From Diorhabda sublineata (lineage: Eukaryota > Arthropoda > Insecta > Coleoptera > Chrysomelidae): a stretch of 64,000 bases of DNA. Below are positions 46,970 through 58,454 of this stretch, piece after piece; the stretch's first letter is position 1; the number at the start of each line of letters is the position of its first letter. The DNA lies in contig NC_079478.1 in NCBI RefSeq assembly GCF_026230105.1, positions 12,601,653 to 12,665,652 on the forward strand, written 5' to 3'. A program made the translations under genes and the position numbers. The notes below the pieces were generated by a model, which ran no database searches, was not told the DNA's origin, and saw only the letters and a program-made list of their open reading frames with translations.

Positions 46970-48055
46970 ATAAAAATAGGGAATTGACACTTATTAGTAG
47001 TAGAAGTATCTAAAAGTATTACTCATAGATTCATTGAAGTGCAATTTGAAACCTGATAATATAGATTTTTGTCTCTTATCTTTTCCTTACCCAGGAAAAA
47101 CACTTCATCTGTTAAATTAAAACTTGCTTGGTTATATTTTGAATTATTCTTTTTATTGCTGGACAATATCAATGTGACAATTTTTATTTTAAAATGTTAT
47201 TATCCATTGAAATATCTATTAACAGTTCATCGAATTTCACACGGAATTTAAATGAGGCACTTTATTCTACACACACGTGGTATTTTCCACAATAATAGAC
47301 TTGAAGTATGATGGTTTTCATTTGTTTTGAGTACGGTGCCCGCATTGTTTTAAATAATTGTCATCGACAACAAAGCGTGCACAATGACATTGTCTTTAAA
47401 AAACAAAAGCCGTCACACTTGATTCGGAAATGTAAGAGGATTATCTAATCTTTGTCACGTATTGTTTATAAAAGTGGTAGGGGGTGAACTGAGGTCTCTT
47501 TAGAATAATCGAATGTACAAAAAATTATATACAAGAGAAATGATTAAAGTTTTCTATAATTTGGATTTTCCCGAACTGCACAAAAGATGTCATTATACAG
47601 AATTTGTTAATAAATATATAATGACTGATTATCCTAGAAGCATCATTTCTTTATTTATTTTCCGTTTTGTTTCTACAGAGCGGAAGCAAATTCTTCAACT
47701 GGTTGTGTGTGTTTTGCAAATTTTAAAAACTTGTAAAGATTTATTTGCTGTGAATAATGTTCCATCAATTATCTGAGGAATTGTAACAACAGCCAACTTT
47801 TTTTGAACAAATATAGATTACTGCTTCATTACGTGTCATACAAGCACGTGTCAAAAACTACTTCAAAGCGTTGCACACACAGTCCGCGATATCTTTTTTT
47901 GCTACTTCTTAAAGTCTAATTTACCCTCAAATACAAAATATGTGAAATCTTACTTTACCAATAAAATAGAATGCGTTACTCGCGGAGCTTAGTCCCTGGA
48001 AATCTGAGAGATCTAGCTCTAACATGTTCGAATATCCTAAACACCAAGAGTACAT
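46970..48055. other. Unassigned stretch
   Basis: An 87-codon frame at 47513-47776 (+) has no family I know. Nothing else is seen. Confidence 0.35.
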
Positions 48056-48058
48056 GTA

Positions 48059-49774
48059 AAGAGTGAGTTTTATGTATGGAACGAATCAATTATCTCGAAC
48101 ACGGCTTGTACGATTTTTATAAATTATTGTGTACAATAGTCTTGTGATACGGCCGGTATTATGGTGGTATTTACATAGTTGCCAGATCTTTCCGTTTTCC
48201 GGAAAAATGATGAACTTTGTTATTTCAAGTGGATCACCTTATATATTTTAATCCTTAAGAAACACTATTATTTTTCATCTTATGTTCCCTATACCATAAT
48301 TTCGGAGTTATAGCTACATTTGCGTTATCTCCGCCGAAGTTAAAATAATATATTTAGATAGTTACAATAACAAATTCGACGTTTCAATAAATTATTATTG
48401 TTGAAGTTTATTCAAAGTCACAATGGATCGTTTATCTGAAAAATAATGAATTAATATTTGAATGATATTGGAATATGGGATAGTCAACAAGAAACGTGTA
48501 GAATCTTTAATAATTTATGTCCTAACCGAAATCCTATAACAAGATCTACTATCAGTAAATTTGTAAAAAGTTTAATGAAACTGGTTCAGTAAAAGATTTT
48601 TCCAAATCATTGTACAGGAAAACTGCATCAACTGAAAACAAATATTTAGATGTTTGTGTCAAGTTAGAAGACGATCCACACTTGAATACTAGACAAATAT
48701 CCAGGAAACTTGATATTTCGCGAACATCTGCAATGATAATTTCACGTGATAATAAATTCCATTCATACAAAGTGACGTTGGTTCAAGAGTTGTCAGATGA
48801 CGATTTTGCAGACCTAATGATGAAAAAATGTTACAATAAAAACGATCCAAATTTTTTAAGTAATGATATGTTTTGCGATGAGGCCACTTTTTGTATTAAT
48901 GAAAACTGGTCACGTAACAATCCTCGCTGGATGCGTGAATCCTACATCCAATATCTCAAAAACTGAATGTATGAGCTGGAATAATAGACGACAAAATAAT
49001 TGGTCCCTTTCCATTGAGGGTGACTTAAATGGTCTGGCGTGTTTCGATTTATTGGAAGATAGTATTATACCTGAGTTGGCAATACCTAAATAATGTGTTT
49101 CCTAGAAGATGGATTGGAAGTCGTGATTTTATCGAATGGTCCCCGCGATTACTGGACATGAATCCTTTAGACTATTTCCTGTGGGGTCACTTGAAGAATA
49201 TCATTTATAAAACAAAACCTGCCAATATTCAGGAATTAAAAAATAGGATTACTCAGAGATAAGAAGAATTGAGCAGCCAGGGATGGTGCAAAATGTATTG
49301 CAAAGTTTTAAAAATCACATGGCTTTTATTGAAATAAATGGACAACATTATGAGCATTTGCTGTAATCGCCTTCACTGTATGTTTTCGAAAGCACAAAAA
49401 TGATTAAAGAATATTTGAATTAAAGGAGTTTATTCAATCGTAACCCTGTAAATGTACAATATTTATTGTAACTTTGGTGGAGATACTATAAATGTAGCAA
49501 TAACTCCGAAATTATGGCATTTATATATTTAGAGAATATCGCATAAGAAATAATAAATATTTATTAAGGATTTCTAGAAATACAAAATATATAGAGTGAT
49601 CTATTTGAAATAACAAAATTCATCATTTTTCTGGAAAAAAGAGCGATCTGACAACAGTGTAGATACCACCATAATACTAGCCGTATCACAAGACCCTTGC
49701 GCACAAAAATTTATAAAAATCGTAGAAACCGTTTCCAAGATAATTGACAGGTTCCATACATAGAATTCACTCTG
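48059..49774. mobile_element. Mariner-superfamily element with terminal inverted repeats of about 300 bp
   Basis: Left arm 48059-48358 and right arm about 49455-49774 are inverted copies. Shared words include TCTATGTATGGAAC-like ends, TACGATTTTTATAAAT, TTGTGATACGGC, ATTATGGTGGTAT, AAAAATGATGAA and ATAATTTCGGAGTTAT. TA flanks both ends (48057-48058 and 49775-49776). Total length is 1716 bp. Classical mariner ends are about 30 bp, so arms ten times longer are unusual. Between the arms lies one plus-strand transposase relic. Confidence 0.85.
48449..49262 (+). pseudogene. Transposase of the long-TIR mariner element
   Basis: N-terminal block IWDSQQETCRIFNNLCPNRN then RSTISKFVK; after a frameshift near 48570, FNETGSVKDFSKSL (helix-turn-helix pair). 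An open frame at 48610-48966 holds HLNTRQISRKLDISRTSAM, FHSYKVTLVQELSDDD, and FLSNDMFCDEATFCINENWS with the first catalytic Asp (FSDEAHF in the family), ending NNPRWMRES. In other frames follow IEGDLNGLACFDLLEDSIIPEL and, directly, QYLNNVFPRRWIG, FIEW and PRLLDMNPLDYFLWGHLKNI (third catalytic Asp: SPDLTPLDFFLWG). The roughly 40 residues between IIPEL and QYLNN, which carry the QQDGAPPH block with the second catalytic Asp, are deleted. At least three frameshifts are present; the gene is dead. Confidence 0.85.
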
Positions 49775-49779
49775 TATGA

Positions 49780-52195
49780 AGAGATTGAGTCAAGTTGATT
49801 GAGTAGAATTAAGTAATATTTGGTCTAGTGTGTTAGAGTCACAAAATTTTAAACCATTTTTGGTGGAATGCTTCGTAAAAACTATTCAATAATTTATTGA
49901 AATTTAAAATACGCACCCAAGTCCATCTTTTTTCCATTATATGTTGGTAGAAGCTTCTACTTTGACGTATATTTCAATAGGGGAAATAATTATTATTATA
50001 AAGTGTTATTCATTTTATACATCAATTTAAGCTTTTTTGTTAATTCCAAATAACCGTTTAGTATATAAACACCACTCAAATTGAAGATAAATATATGTAT
50101 GAATGAACAAATTTATCAACAGTTTGCCTCACTTTATATTCACAAATGTTATATTTTTTTTTTGCCGTGTAGATTTCCGATGAATTGATTCGATGCAGTT
50201 CGTGAGGGGCAATGAACGTGGGTGCGAACATCTGATATTACTACCAAAATCATAAGCAATTCATCTTCAATGGATAGGGAAATTAGCTTGCCAAAAGTAA
50301 TAAATGAGCTTCAACATAAAAAATATTACTGCGTCCAACGTGTGCATTAAAAGAGGGTGAAGCCGATGTCTATTTTGTATTGTATCGACTATCAAATGTA
50401 TGGCGAATTATATAAATCGGTTCTAATAGAAAAAGACATATTCTCATAGAGGGGGGTTGCATAAATTGTGTAATGTGAAATATTTATTATGTTTGAAAGT
50501 AATTGCATAAATGAGCCTCACGGAGTGTTAATTAAATATAATTTGTTAATGAGAACATGACACCAACTGAATATGGAGACTTCAATTGTAAATGTACGTT
50601 GCTCCTACAAAATAATGAATTATGTTTAGAAGGCCACATCGCGTCGAGGATTTTTCAGAACATCCAAAACGTGACGTAGCCGTTATTAAAAAGTCACAAA
50701 GCGTTCTGGACGTTTAATATTTACAAGAATTCTGTAGCTATTTTGGGAAAGTCGCTGCACGAATAATATGAGTTAAAATTGAATTTAAACATCAATCACC
50801 ACCTAACTCAACCTAACCTACGCCTGCCGACGTTAATTGCATTATCGAAAATTAATTAGGTTAGGTAAATTAGGTTAGGTTAGGTTATGTAGTGGATAAT
50901 ATTTCATTTCAATTTCAAATCATATAATTCGTGTGGGGACTTTTCCAAAACGGCTACAACGGATTATAGAAAATATTAAATGCACAGAATGTGGCTCTTA
51001 CCTAGATCTAACCTAACCATTTATTATGGTAAATAATACTCATGAAAATAATTACCGACATGAATTATAATTATTAAAAAAAATATATTCTATTTAGGCG
51101 TGCTTGATAAAACAACGTTTAAATTTTTATTGCAATAAACACTAACGATGTATCTCTTTCAACTAGTATGTTTCATACTACGAACCGGTTCGTGTTTATC
51201 AATCTGTTACTATAGCTCCTTTAATGTATTAGCGTTATTTGAGCTTGATGTTAGTCGGATCTGTTAGATACAGTGTGTTTATTGATTTGTGTGAAATTAT
51301 CTCACATCCTCTAAATTTTGATAAGCGATAATTTCATCTGGTGGTGAACTCAACGATAGTGATAATGAATATAAGTCTCGGGAAGAATCAGAATAGGATA
51401 TAGATCAAGAGAACGAAGATCCTATGACAAAAAGGCTCTCTCATTTAGGCTCTGCTGCCAAAGATGAAAAGAAAATAAAGTTGAAAATACCGAAAATATC
51501 CGAACAACATGTCACAATAAGCTTCTCCGCCTCCATAATAGCAATGTGATTTGAAAATGAAAAACTTTTCCTTTAATATCTTGGAAATGTTTATTCAGCG
51601 ATGAAATAATGACTCCAATTGTTGAATATACAAATATATTCATAGCTTTCAAAGCTAATCAATCAATATAAAAAAATATAAGGTTTGCCAAATAAAATAT
51701 GCTGTGACAGACTCTTTTGTACTTATAACGCATTACTTCCCATCAGCGAGAAATTAGCCCGTTCCATTAAACTTTGTTTACAAAGGTCAAGTGTGAGTTT
51801 GTCTACCTAATATTTGATTTTGAAAAGCTAACACAAACTTAAATTGTATGAAAAAGCTTATGCAATAAACTTCAATTTGTATATTGCGTTAACATGTAAA
51901 GACTTTATTTGATTATCCAGTTTAAAAAGCCTTCCGTTACTACCGTGGAGAGTATCATTCCGCCTAAAACCCCATTTTCTCATTACTGTGAATTCATGTA
52001 TGCTTATGCTGCCTCAGTCCTAAGTGTGAAGTAGATTCTCATTCATACTCATAGCACATGAGTATGAATTAAATAAGAAAATTCATCATACACAAAAAAG
52101 AGTGCATGTTTTGTAGCATTCCTTATTTCTGTGATATAGTATATATCACGGTTATATCCGCTGTATTAATAGTACGCCATATCCCATTTTTTGAT
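49780..52195. other. Unassigned stretch with TTAGG-type repeats and palindromes
   Basis: Interspersed TTAGG/CCTAA pentamers occur at 50802-50822, 50855-50887 and 51009-51018. A stretch at about 50442-50475 begins GAGGGGGGTTGCATAAATTG, faintly like the termini of the element at 14578. At 51340-51540 one frame reads an acidic segment (NDSDNEYKSREESE) followed by DPMTKRLSHLGSAAKDEKK; it has a stop and no known family. Perfect palindromes are at 52042-52068 (TTCATACTCAT arms) and 52131-52149 (GTGATATA arms). Confidence 0.4.
50802..50887. repeat. Inverted pair of TTAGG-type pentamer runs
   Basis: CCTAACTCAACCTAACCTAC at 50802-50821 is followed about 35 bp later by TTAGGTTAGG (from 50857) and TTAGGTTAGGTTAGGTTATG (to about 50888). 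The two runs are reverse complements, so they could form a hairpin. TTAGG is the ancestral insect telomere unit, but short AACCTAACCT runs are also common dispersed sequence in insects, so this is not evidence of a telomere. Confidence 0.55.
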
Positions 52196-52469
52196 ATCCA
52201 GACCCTGAACAAAACAAAATATGTCACGGTTTACAACGTTCTCGGACGTCTTCCGATTTCTATCTCTAACCTATCATAGGTCTTCTATTAGTTCTCTCTA
52301 TTCTCTCTATTTACTTATCTATGACCTCTCTCCTGCTTCATCGAGGTCTTTCTCTTCTCATTTTCCTTTGTAGTGTCTTTTTTGTGACATTATTTGTTTA
52401 AAATTATAATTGTTTGGTTTTAATGACATCGATTAATATATGTCTGACTAACATTTTTATCCGTAGATT

Positions 52470-53060
52470 ATTTGATATCCTTTTTAATTTTTCCAACAAG
52501 AAAAGCGTGTATAGCGTTGTGTCAATGGAAGATTTCTCCATCCCACTCCATTTTTGCTTCTACGTCTTGAGACTACTCAAAATAGATCCTGCATAACATT
52601 GGCGATTGGCGACATCCTTGATTTGGACCTTGTATAGCAATAAACCCATTGGTTAAGTCCGGATGTTTGTTAGTTCTAGCATTCTCCACAGTTTGCTGAG
52701 TGGTACACTGTCATATGCCTTTTGCAAATCCACATATAATAAATGGATTTCTTGTCCTATTGCAGTTTTTATTTCGATCACTTGTGTAACACAATAAAAA
52801 TGATCTATTCCGAATTTTCTGGCTCTGTAATCAGCCTGTTCTCCGCTTTAAGGTCCTTATATTCTGTGTCGATTTTAATTTTCATAATTTTGCCATAGAT
52901 TCTGCTAATGATAGGTACTAGTCATTTCATAATCTCTGCAGTTTTCGCATTGATCTCTGCTGCTTATTTTGTGAATTTTCGATATTTATTTTATATTTTC
53001 CATTCCCTTGGTAGGTCCGCTCCGTTCATACATTTCTTGGACGGCGACTAAGTTCATTGT
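52470..53060 (-). pseudogene. RTE-like LINE reverse transcriptase fragment
   Basis: The minus strand reads YGKIMKIKIDTEYKDLKAE, then NQADYRARKFGIDHFYCVTQ (RTE: EQAGFRxGRSCIDHIFxxxQ), VIEIKTAIGQEIHLLYVDLQ and KAYDSVPLSKLWRMLE (motif A, VDLxKAYDSVPxxxLW, with the first catalytic Asp). Past several stops it reads KDVANRQCYAG where RQGCxLSP should be, then WKQKWSGME-like and IDTTLYTLF (family: LYTLLFADD) near 52480. The YADD/FADD catalytic pair itself is not readable. It is truncated at both ends and broken by stops. Orientation is the same as the RTE fragment at 7440-8200, but the two cover different parts of the protein. Confidence 0.75.
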
Positions 53061-53069
53061 AATCACATT

Positions 53070-54140
53070 GTTTTAAATACATATTCGACTTAAAAATGGG
53101 AAACGCACTCTTATGAAGGGTTATAATTATAAATTCAATATCCAAGTTCCAAACAAATTCATTTTAATAAGTACTTTACAAGATTTAGATTTTATTCAAA
53201 TCATAAAATTAAAAGGTTTGGGGTGAGTAAACAATGCCAAAATCATTCCATCCTTGATAACCCGAAAACATCTAATTTTAAAATAACTTGACCTCAAAAT
53301 ATTTTGTTTTTGTTTACATTTATAATGGTAGAGAAAAGGGATGGTATGATAACACATTAAAAGGAATGAAGAAGTTAACTTACAAAAGTCAATATTTAAT
53401 TATATAACATGCAGGTGGGGAAAACAGATCATTGGAAGCGGTTTGTATATATTCGATTCAGGTAATTTCAAGGAGCTCTCAAATTTACTCGTTTTTTATT
53501 TGATCATTTATTAGCATCAAAATCACATGAATCTTTGAAACTATGATATAGGCTGAAAGGAATTTAATATCGAATCCACCTTAATAATTGTAAGATATTT
53601 TGAATTGGCTTTTATTAAACAGCAAATCAAAGCTAACAATACCGAAGTTGCATGAAATTATAGAAGAAAATAAATATTCCTTTTCTACACCATTGGAAAG
53701 TGTGATCAATAGAATCATTCAAGCTGGCCGATGTGAAGATACTGATTTGGCCAAAATTTGGAGCTGTATCGGAAGAATGGTAATTATTCACTAATTTGTG
53801 AAAAAAAAATGAACAGAATTCCTGAATGATACTGAAGGTAACGAATATATCGATAACAGTGCGAACGACGTTGAAGAAAGAGGTTGTTCGCATAATGTTT
53901 TCGACAGCGATTAAAACTGGATAATTTGTTGAATCGTTGAACGTTTTAGTTCTTCAAGGTGCTTTTGAAGATAAAGTAGAAACGATCCTAATACTTTGTG
54001 AAACTAAACAAAATATTTATGCAGCATAACGCAATTTTAATGAGAGGAACTTAGATGAAGTACAGTAAACAGAGTGTTGAAAAAAATAACAAGTTGCATC
54101 AATACAAATTGAATACGGCTCATTAACCTTCATAGGACGA
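53070..54140. other. Unassigned stretch
   Basis: A 64-codon frame at 53600-53794 (+) continues after a stop with an acidic segment (TEGNEYIDNSANDVEERG). No family recognised. Confidence 0.35.
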
Positions 54141-54149
54141 CCATGATCA

Positions 54150-54780
54150 ATGACTGAAATGCTCTTGTACCATAACGCAAAAATGGCTATAAGAGCTGGT
54201 GAGTGAGAGCTTCAAGGTACAGCTCGTTTGGGTGCCCGGTCACTTGGGACGCAAAGGGAACGACGAGGCTAATTTGGTGAACAAATTTTGATTAGAAGAT
54301 CTACGTATGGGTCCAGAACCCATTCTTTGCAAGGCCAAAAGTGTTATTATTACTTCTCTTAGTAGTTTGTTTGTAAAATAGATTCTGCGAAAAAAGATGG
54401 GAACACAAACTAAGGCACACATAGATGGAGTTTCTGCCTTTCTTACTAAATAACTGCTACAAGTAAACAGCCGCGAAATTTGTCTAGTGGCTGGTCTTTT
54501 AACTGGACACGATCATTTAAGACGCCATCTCCTCAATATAGGCAAAATGATAATCTGCTTGTGCATGGAGGAGGAATAAACTGCAGTCCACGTTACCAAT
54601 GAGTTCCTAACACTTATATGTGCGAGGTCCAAACATTTAGGCAAGCCTCAAATTTTTCCTGGTGCTCGAGTAGCTTTTCAAAGCAGGACAGAACTAAAAG
54701 GAGGCTTATGTGCGCAACGTCTCTTACCACCCACAACCCTAACTATGAACTGTGATTAAAATTTTTGTCAAAATAAATAC
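54150..54780 (+). pseudogene. LINE fragment: RNase H end and C-terminal tail
   Basis: The frame reads FKVQLVWVPGHLGRKGNDEA (54212-54272), the VTLVWVPGHSGIxGNExAD end of a LINE RNase H domain with its catalytic-region His kept. After frame breaks LNSREICLVAGLLTGHDHLR and RHLLNIGKMI (family: LTGHCxLxxHLxxMG) follow, then ICARSKHLGKPQIFPG near the end. The Cys of TGHC is Asp here and the CECEA zinc-like motif is not clear. This is the same type of LINE 3' coding end as at 4755-5350, though too diverged to call the same family. The reverse transcriptase is missing. Confidence 0.7.
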
Positions 54781-54919
54781 AACTGCCGACATACGCCAAA
54801 ACAATTTATTTTAGTAACTAAAGTACTTTTTGTCTAGATAAAATTATATATACACAGCATATGAGATATAGAAGTCCTTACATGTTTTGTGAAACACAAA
54901 TTAATTTTGTAGAGAAGGT

Positions 54920-55100
54920 GACAGCTTTTCTACACTATCAACGTGCAGTAAGACGGTTAAGTAGTAGATGGGCTGGATGACAAGGTTCAATAGAATGGCC
55001 AACTCGACCACCTTTAAATGTTGTTCTATGGGAGTATTTTAAATCAAAAGACGACACCAATGGACCTGACATTTTCAAACAACATATTTGTTATAAAATA
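54920..55100 (+). pseudogene. Mariner-type transposase C-terminal fragment
   Basis: The frame reads FLHYQRAVRRLSSRWAG, a stop, then QGSIEWPTRPPLNVVLWEYF and KSKDDTNGPDIFKQHI. This equals the block RWIGRxGPxEWPxRSPDLTPLDFFLWGYLK...xxIxELKxxI found in the same transposase group as the element at 48059-49774. The SPDLTPLDF core with the last catalytic Asp is shortened. No terminal repeats were identified. The fragment lies just downstream of the LINE fragment and just upstream of another mariner at 55142. Confidence 0.6.
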
Positions 55101-55141
55101 TAGCTATCTTTGTCTATACGCCAGAGTTTCAAAATAGAATA

Positions 55142-55955
55142 CGAGGTCTGTCTATTAAATAACAAGACTTCGATCCTCGATGGCGCCCTAGTCGGATGGG
55201 ATAAAAAAGAGTAGTGCGTTGGGTATCTAGATATCTTGTCCATGCACGGCCCAAAACACGTTTCTGTCACTATTATGGTATTTGTGCAGTAACGGATTGA
55301 AATGAACGTGCCAAAAACCATGTGTGACGAAAAACAGGAGCAACGTATCCATCTCAAATTAGAAAAATCTCCGACTGAGTGCTATAAATTGTTGCAAGGG
55401 GCCTATAGGTAGAATTCTCTATCTCGTGTTTTTGAGCGGTATAGTGAGGGCCAAGAGAGCAAATCGATATTCAAGACAATGTTGATCATTTTTTTTCCGA
55501 CATTAACGGTATCGTGATGACTCCAGAGGGTCAGACTGTCACTCAGACTTACTATTTATCAGTTTTGACAGCAGTTCGCTAGAAACGGCCCGAGTTGTGG
55601 AAGAAGAATTCGTGGATTTTGCACCAGGACAACGCACCTGCTCATAACGCTCTATCTGTGAAGCAGTATTGGGCCCGTAAGCGCACTCCAGTAATCTAAC
55701 ACCCGCCGTACTCACCAGAATCTGCACCACGCGACTTTTTTTGTTTCAGAAGATAAAATCTGGTTTGAAAGGGACCCGATTTGAGTCGATGGAAGCGGTA
55801 AAGCAGAAAACGGCTTCGATTAATGTAAAAAATGTTTGGAAAGGTATGTGGAGAGGAGAGAGAAGTATATTGAAGGTGAGTATTCGAATGTAGAATAATT
55901 TTTATAATGAAACCCTTTTTCGTAACCAGTCGCGTTATTTAATAGCCAGACCTCG
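55142..55955 (+). mobile_element. Internally deleted mariner, 814 bp, with intact ends
   Basis: The left end CGAGGTCTGTCTATTAAATA (55142) pairs with the right end on the minus strand from 55955, CGAGGTCTGGCTATTAAATA. Both are flanked by TA (55140-55141 and 55956-55957). The repeat is about 27 bp with three differences. Full mariners are about 1.3 kb, so about 0.5 kb is missing. The missing part covers the DNA-binding hinge and the first catalytic region. Confidence 0.85.
55302..55880 (+). pseudogene. Mariner transposase, internally deleted
   Basis: From the ATG at 55302: MNVPKTMCDEKQEQRIHLKL, then EKSPTECYKLLQGAYR, a stop, SLSRVFERYSEGQESK (first helix-turn-helix). After the deletion DINGIVMTPEGQTVTQTYYL, KKNSWILHQDNAPAHNALSV (second catalytic Asp intact), HPPYSPESAPRDFFLFQ (third block; APCDF in the family) and KIKSGLKGTRFESMEAVKQK follow. 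The tail covers the expected C-terminus to about 55880, with a frame break around 55750. The first Asp block (DETW) is gone. Sequence conservation is better than in most relics here, so this may be one of the younger insertions. Confidence 0.85.
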
Positions 55956-55959
55956 TATC

Positions 55960-57590
55960 TCAATGTCAGGCAGTATATAAAGCTCACTTTCAACAGTTTT
56001 TGCAATCGATTCTTGAATCTGTAATCATTATTGGTTATAAATGATTAAATTACATTCAATATAATCAAATACAAACTAGTTGTATCATCGATTGAATTTT
56101 CTCTATACCTTTGAGAATAAATCGCTTGCCGTAGATTTATATTCGAAATTATTGATGGCATCTTTTACGAATAAGTCATCTATCATACTTATAATCCAAA
56201 GATTAAAAGGAGAGAGGAAACTTTGGGATAGAACTGCAATACCTTGTCTTGCATCTTTTACATATTTATTTATATATAGTTATAAATTATTGATCATTGT
56301 AACATAGGCAATCTAGTCCCAACATAAAAATAGAAAAAGATACTTCTTGATACAAATGGTTATATTTATTCTATAATCAATGGAAATAATGATATCGCAT
56401 GCCAAAACAATAATAAATCTAACACACAAGCTACAATCCTATTTATTCATTTCATAAAGAGACATACATAAATAATATTTACCCGACGCGTTAACTATAT
56501 TAAAAGTGACTGTTCAAGTACCGACAAAGACCACTTAGAACACAAACAATATTATTCAATCCACATGAGCATAAAAGGAAACATTCTATTAACATCCAAA
56601 TTTCGTATATAAAAGAGCGTCACACGAGCTTTTCGGGCTTCAAACGATAACCGACCAAAAAGTCATTGAATCCCCTCTCGAATACAAAATAGGACTGCTG
56701 GCTTTAGGATTTCTAGCAAGAAGGTTAGACCAAATGGCATTTCACGCAGTTTTGATACATTGTTGCCAATTCACTACATACAAGCCATATGTTTTATTTT
56801 ACTAATATTTCAAAATATTTTCTATACGCATTTGGTTAAAGAAGTGATTTGTGTTTTCTGGATATACAAATATATTTTTCAACCCCACCATCAGATTGTA
56901 GAATTATTCTTATGAGAAATGTTTGACGTAACCTCTCCTTTTTGACGTAAATTTTGTTTGGTACTATTTGGTGTCATTTATAAATGAGGTGCTCATGGAA
57001 ATGAAGTGAACTTATTACATCCAGAAGAATTGTAAAGAACATCTAATTTAACTTTATCATTCATAATGAATTGGCAACAACACACGTCTTTTTGGAAACT
57101 CTAACTTGATAAGAGAAACCAAATTTGCAAACTGCTGGCAGTCTCCGTACTAAAGAAATGACATACTACCATTACATCAATCCTCACAATCACGCTGAAA
57201 ATGTTGTGCATACTATTAAGAAGACACTTCTTTCTTCGTATATCAAAATAGGTAACTTTGAACTCAAATCAACTAACTCCTTATCAAACACCGAAGTATA
57301 CCACACTCAACAATATAGAAATCTTTATTTCAGATTAAAAAATTACATTAAGAAAAAAATCAAGTATCACAACTTCAGAGAAGGCGATTCATTTCTTCAT
57401 AAACAATCGATGAAAAATATTCTTAAGTCATATTTGGAACTAAACCCTGGTTTAGTTTGATTGCACACAGATATCGGAAAGGAATTATGAGAAATGAACA
57501 ACAAAAAATTATACAACGGTACCGTTATAAAATGAGACCGAATAGGTAACAAAATCAACTTTAACATATTTGTCCAAAAGATATACAAGG
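55960..57590. other. Unassigned stretch with one longer open frame
   Basis: A 111-codon frame at 57125-57460 (+) is rich in Asn, Lys, Tyr and His, has no membrane segment and resembles no family I know. A TATATAAAAG box lies at about 56609, but nothing downstream supports a gene. Confidence 0.3.
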
Positions 57591-57859
57591 ATTAAACATT
57601 TATTGATGATGCAATTGATTTTATGATTATACATTCCAGAGAGGTTGAAGGATCTCTTGAGTATCTTTTTCTGTGGCACTGAGGATGCTCAGCATTTAAA
57701 GCGGATCTATTAATCACACTCCTTTGAGAAAGTTCTACTGCCAAAGAACTTCATTATCTATTTCATACTCTTCAGGTGAAATATGAAATGCTCTGAAGGG
57801 TTGTAGTCTCGCATATTTCAAGAGAATGTAGATACAGAATTTGTTCTCTACGTAGTGGA

Positions 57860-58450
57860 ATCTATACGTAACCTCTGCTATACCTTCCGTCTTCCTGCGT
57901 ACAACGAAGCAGCCATGCTTCGATTAGATTCCTGTTGACATCTTAAAGTAAGTAGTACATTAATAGGTCTCCTCTACTAACTCTTAAGGTGTTTTCTGTA
58001 TCGTCCTTTTGTCGATTCTCTAGAATTGTTCATGTTCTTCAAAGGTCCTTCCCTTCTCTAGCAGTCTGTCTGGGTATTTAAATTCCCTCCACTCTAGTAT
58101 TCTGGTACGTGCCTAAACACATTAGAAGGTTACTTTATTCTTCTTAACTGCATCATTCACTTATCCAGATATTTGCAAATCAGCTTGTATCTTATGTCAG
58201 TGGAGCTCAGAGCATGTCCTATTGGCATTTGGACAATATTATAATCTTCTATTTGTGATAATTCCGGTGGGTTCGATCTGAGGTATGTCCCAGATTTGAT
58301 AATTTTTGTGATGGAAGTTTTATCTCATCCTCAAAAATGATTTCAAATTTTCTGAGTGAACTTTTTCCTGCCATGCTTCCCAATAATATACGGAAAGGTG
58401 GAATATCAACTTGTAGTATAGTTGTTGGATACGTTCTCATGGCACTGGTT
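57860..58450 (-). pseudogene. Possible LINE fragment upstream of RNase H
   Basis: The minus strand at 58440-58250 is open for 63 codons and reads MRTYPTTILQVDIPPFRILL then GSMAGKSSLRKFE. This resembles the R1/I-type LINE stretch ALRTTPxxALxVExGxPPLxxRRxxLxxK that sits between reverse transcriptase and RNase H. The following sequence down to about 57860 stays coding-like in patches but gives no clear RNase H motif. The call rests on one block and is weak. Confidence 0.3.
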
Positions 58451-58454
58451 GTAC

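Noticed and set aside
56600..56640. TATATAAAAG box as a possible promoter
   Set aside because: No gene, initiator or transcript evidence downstream; such boxes are frequent by chance in AT-rich DNA.
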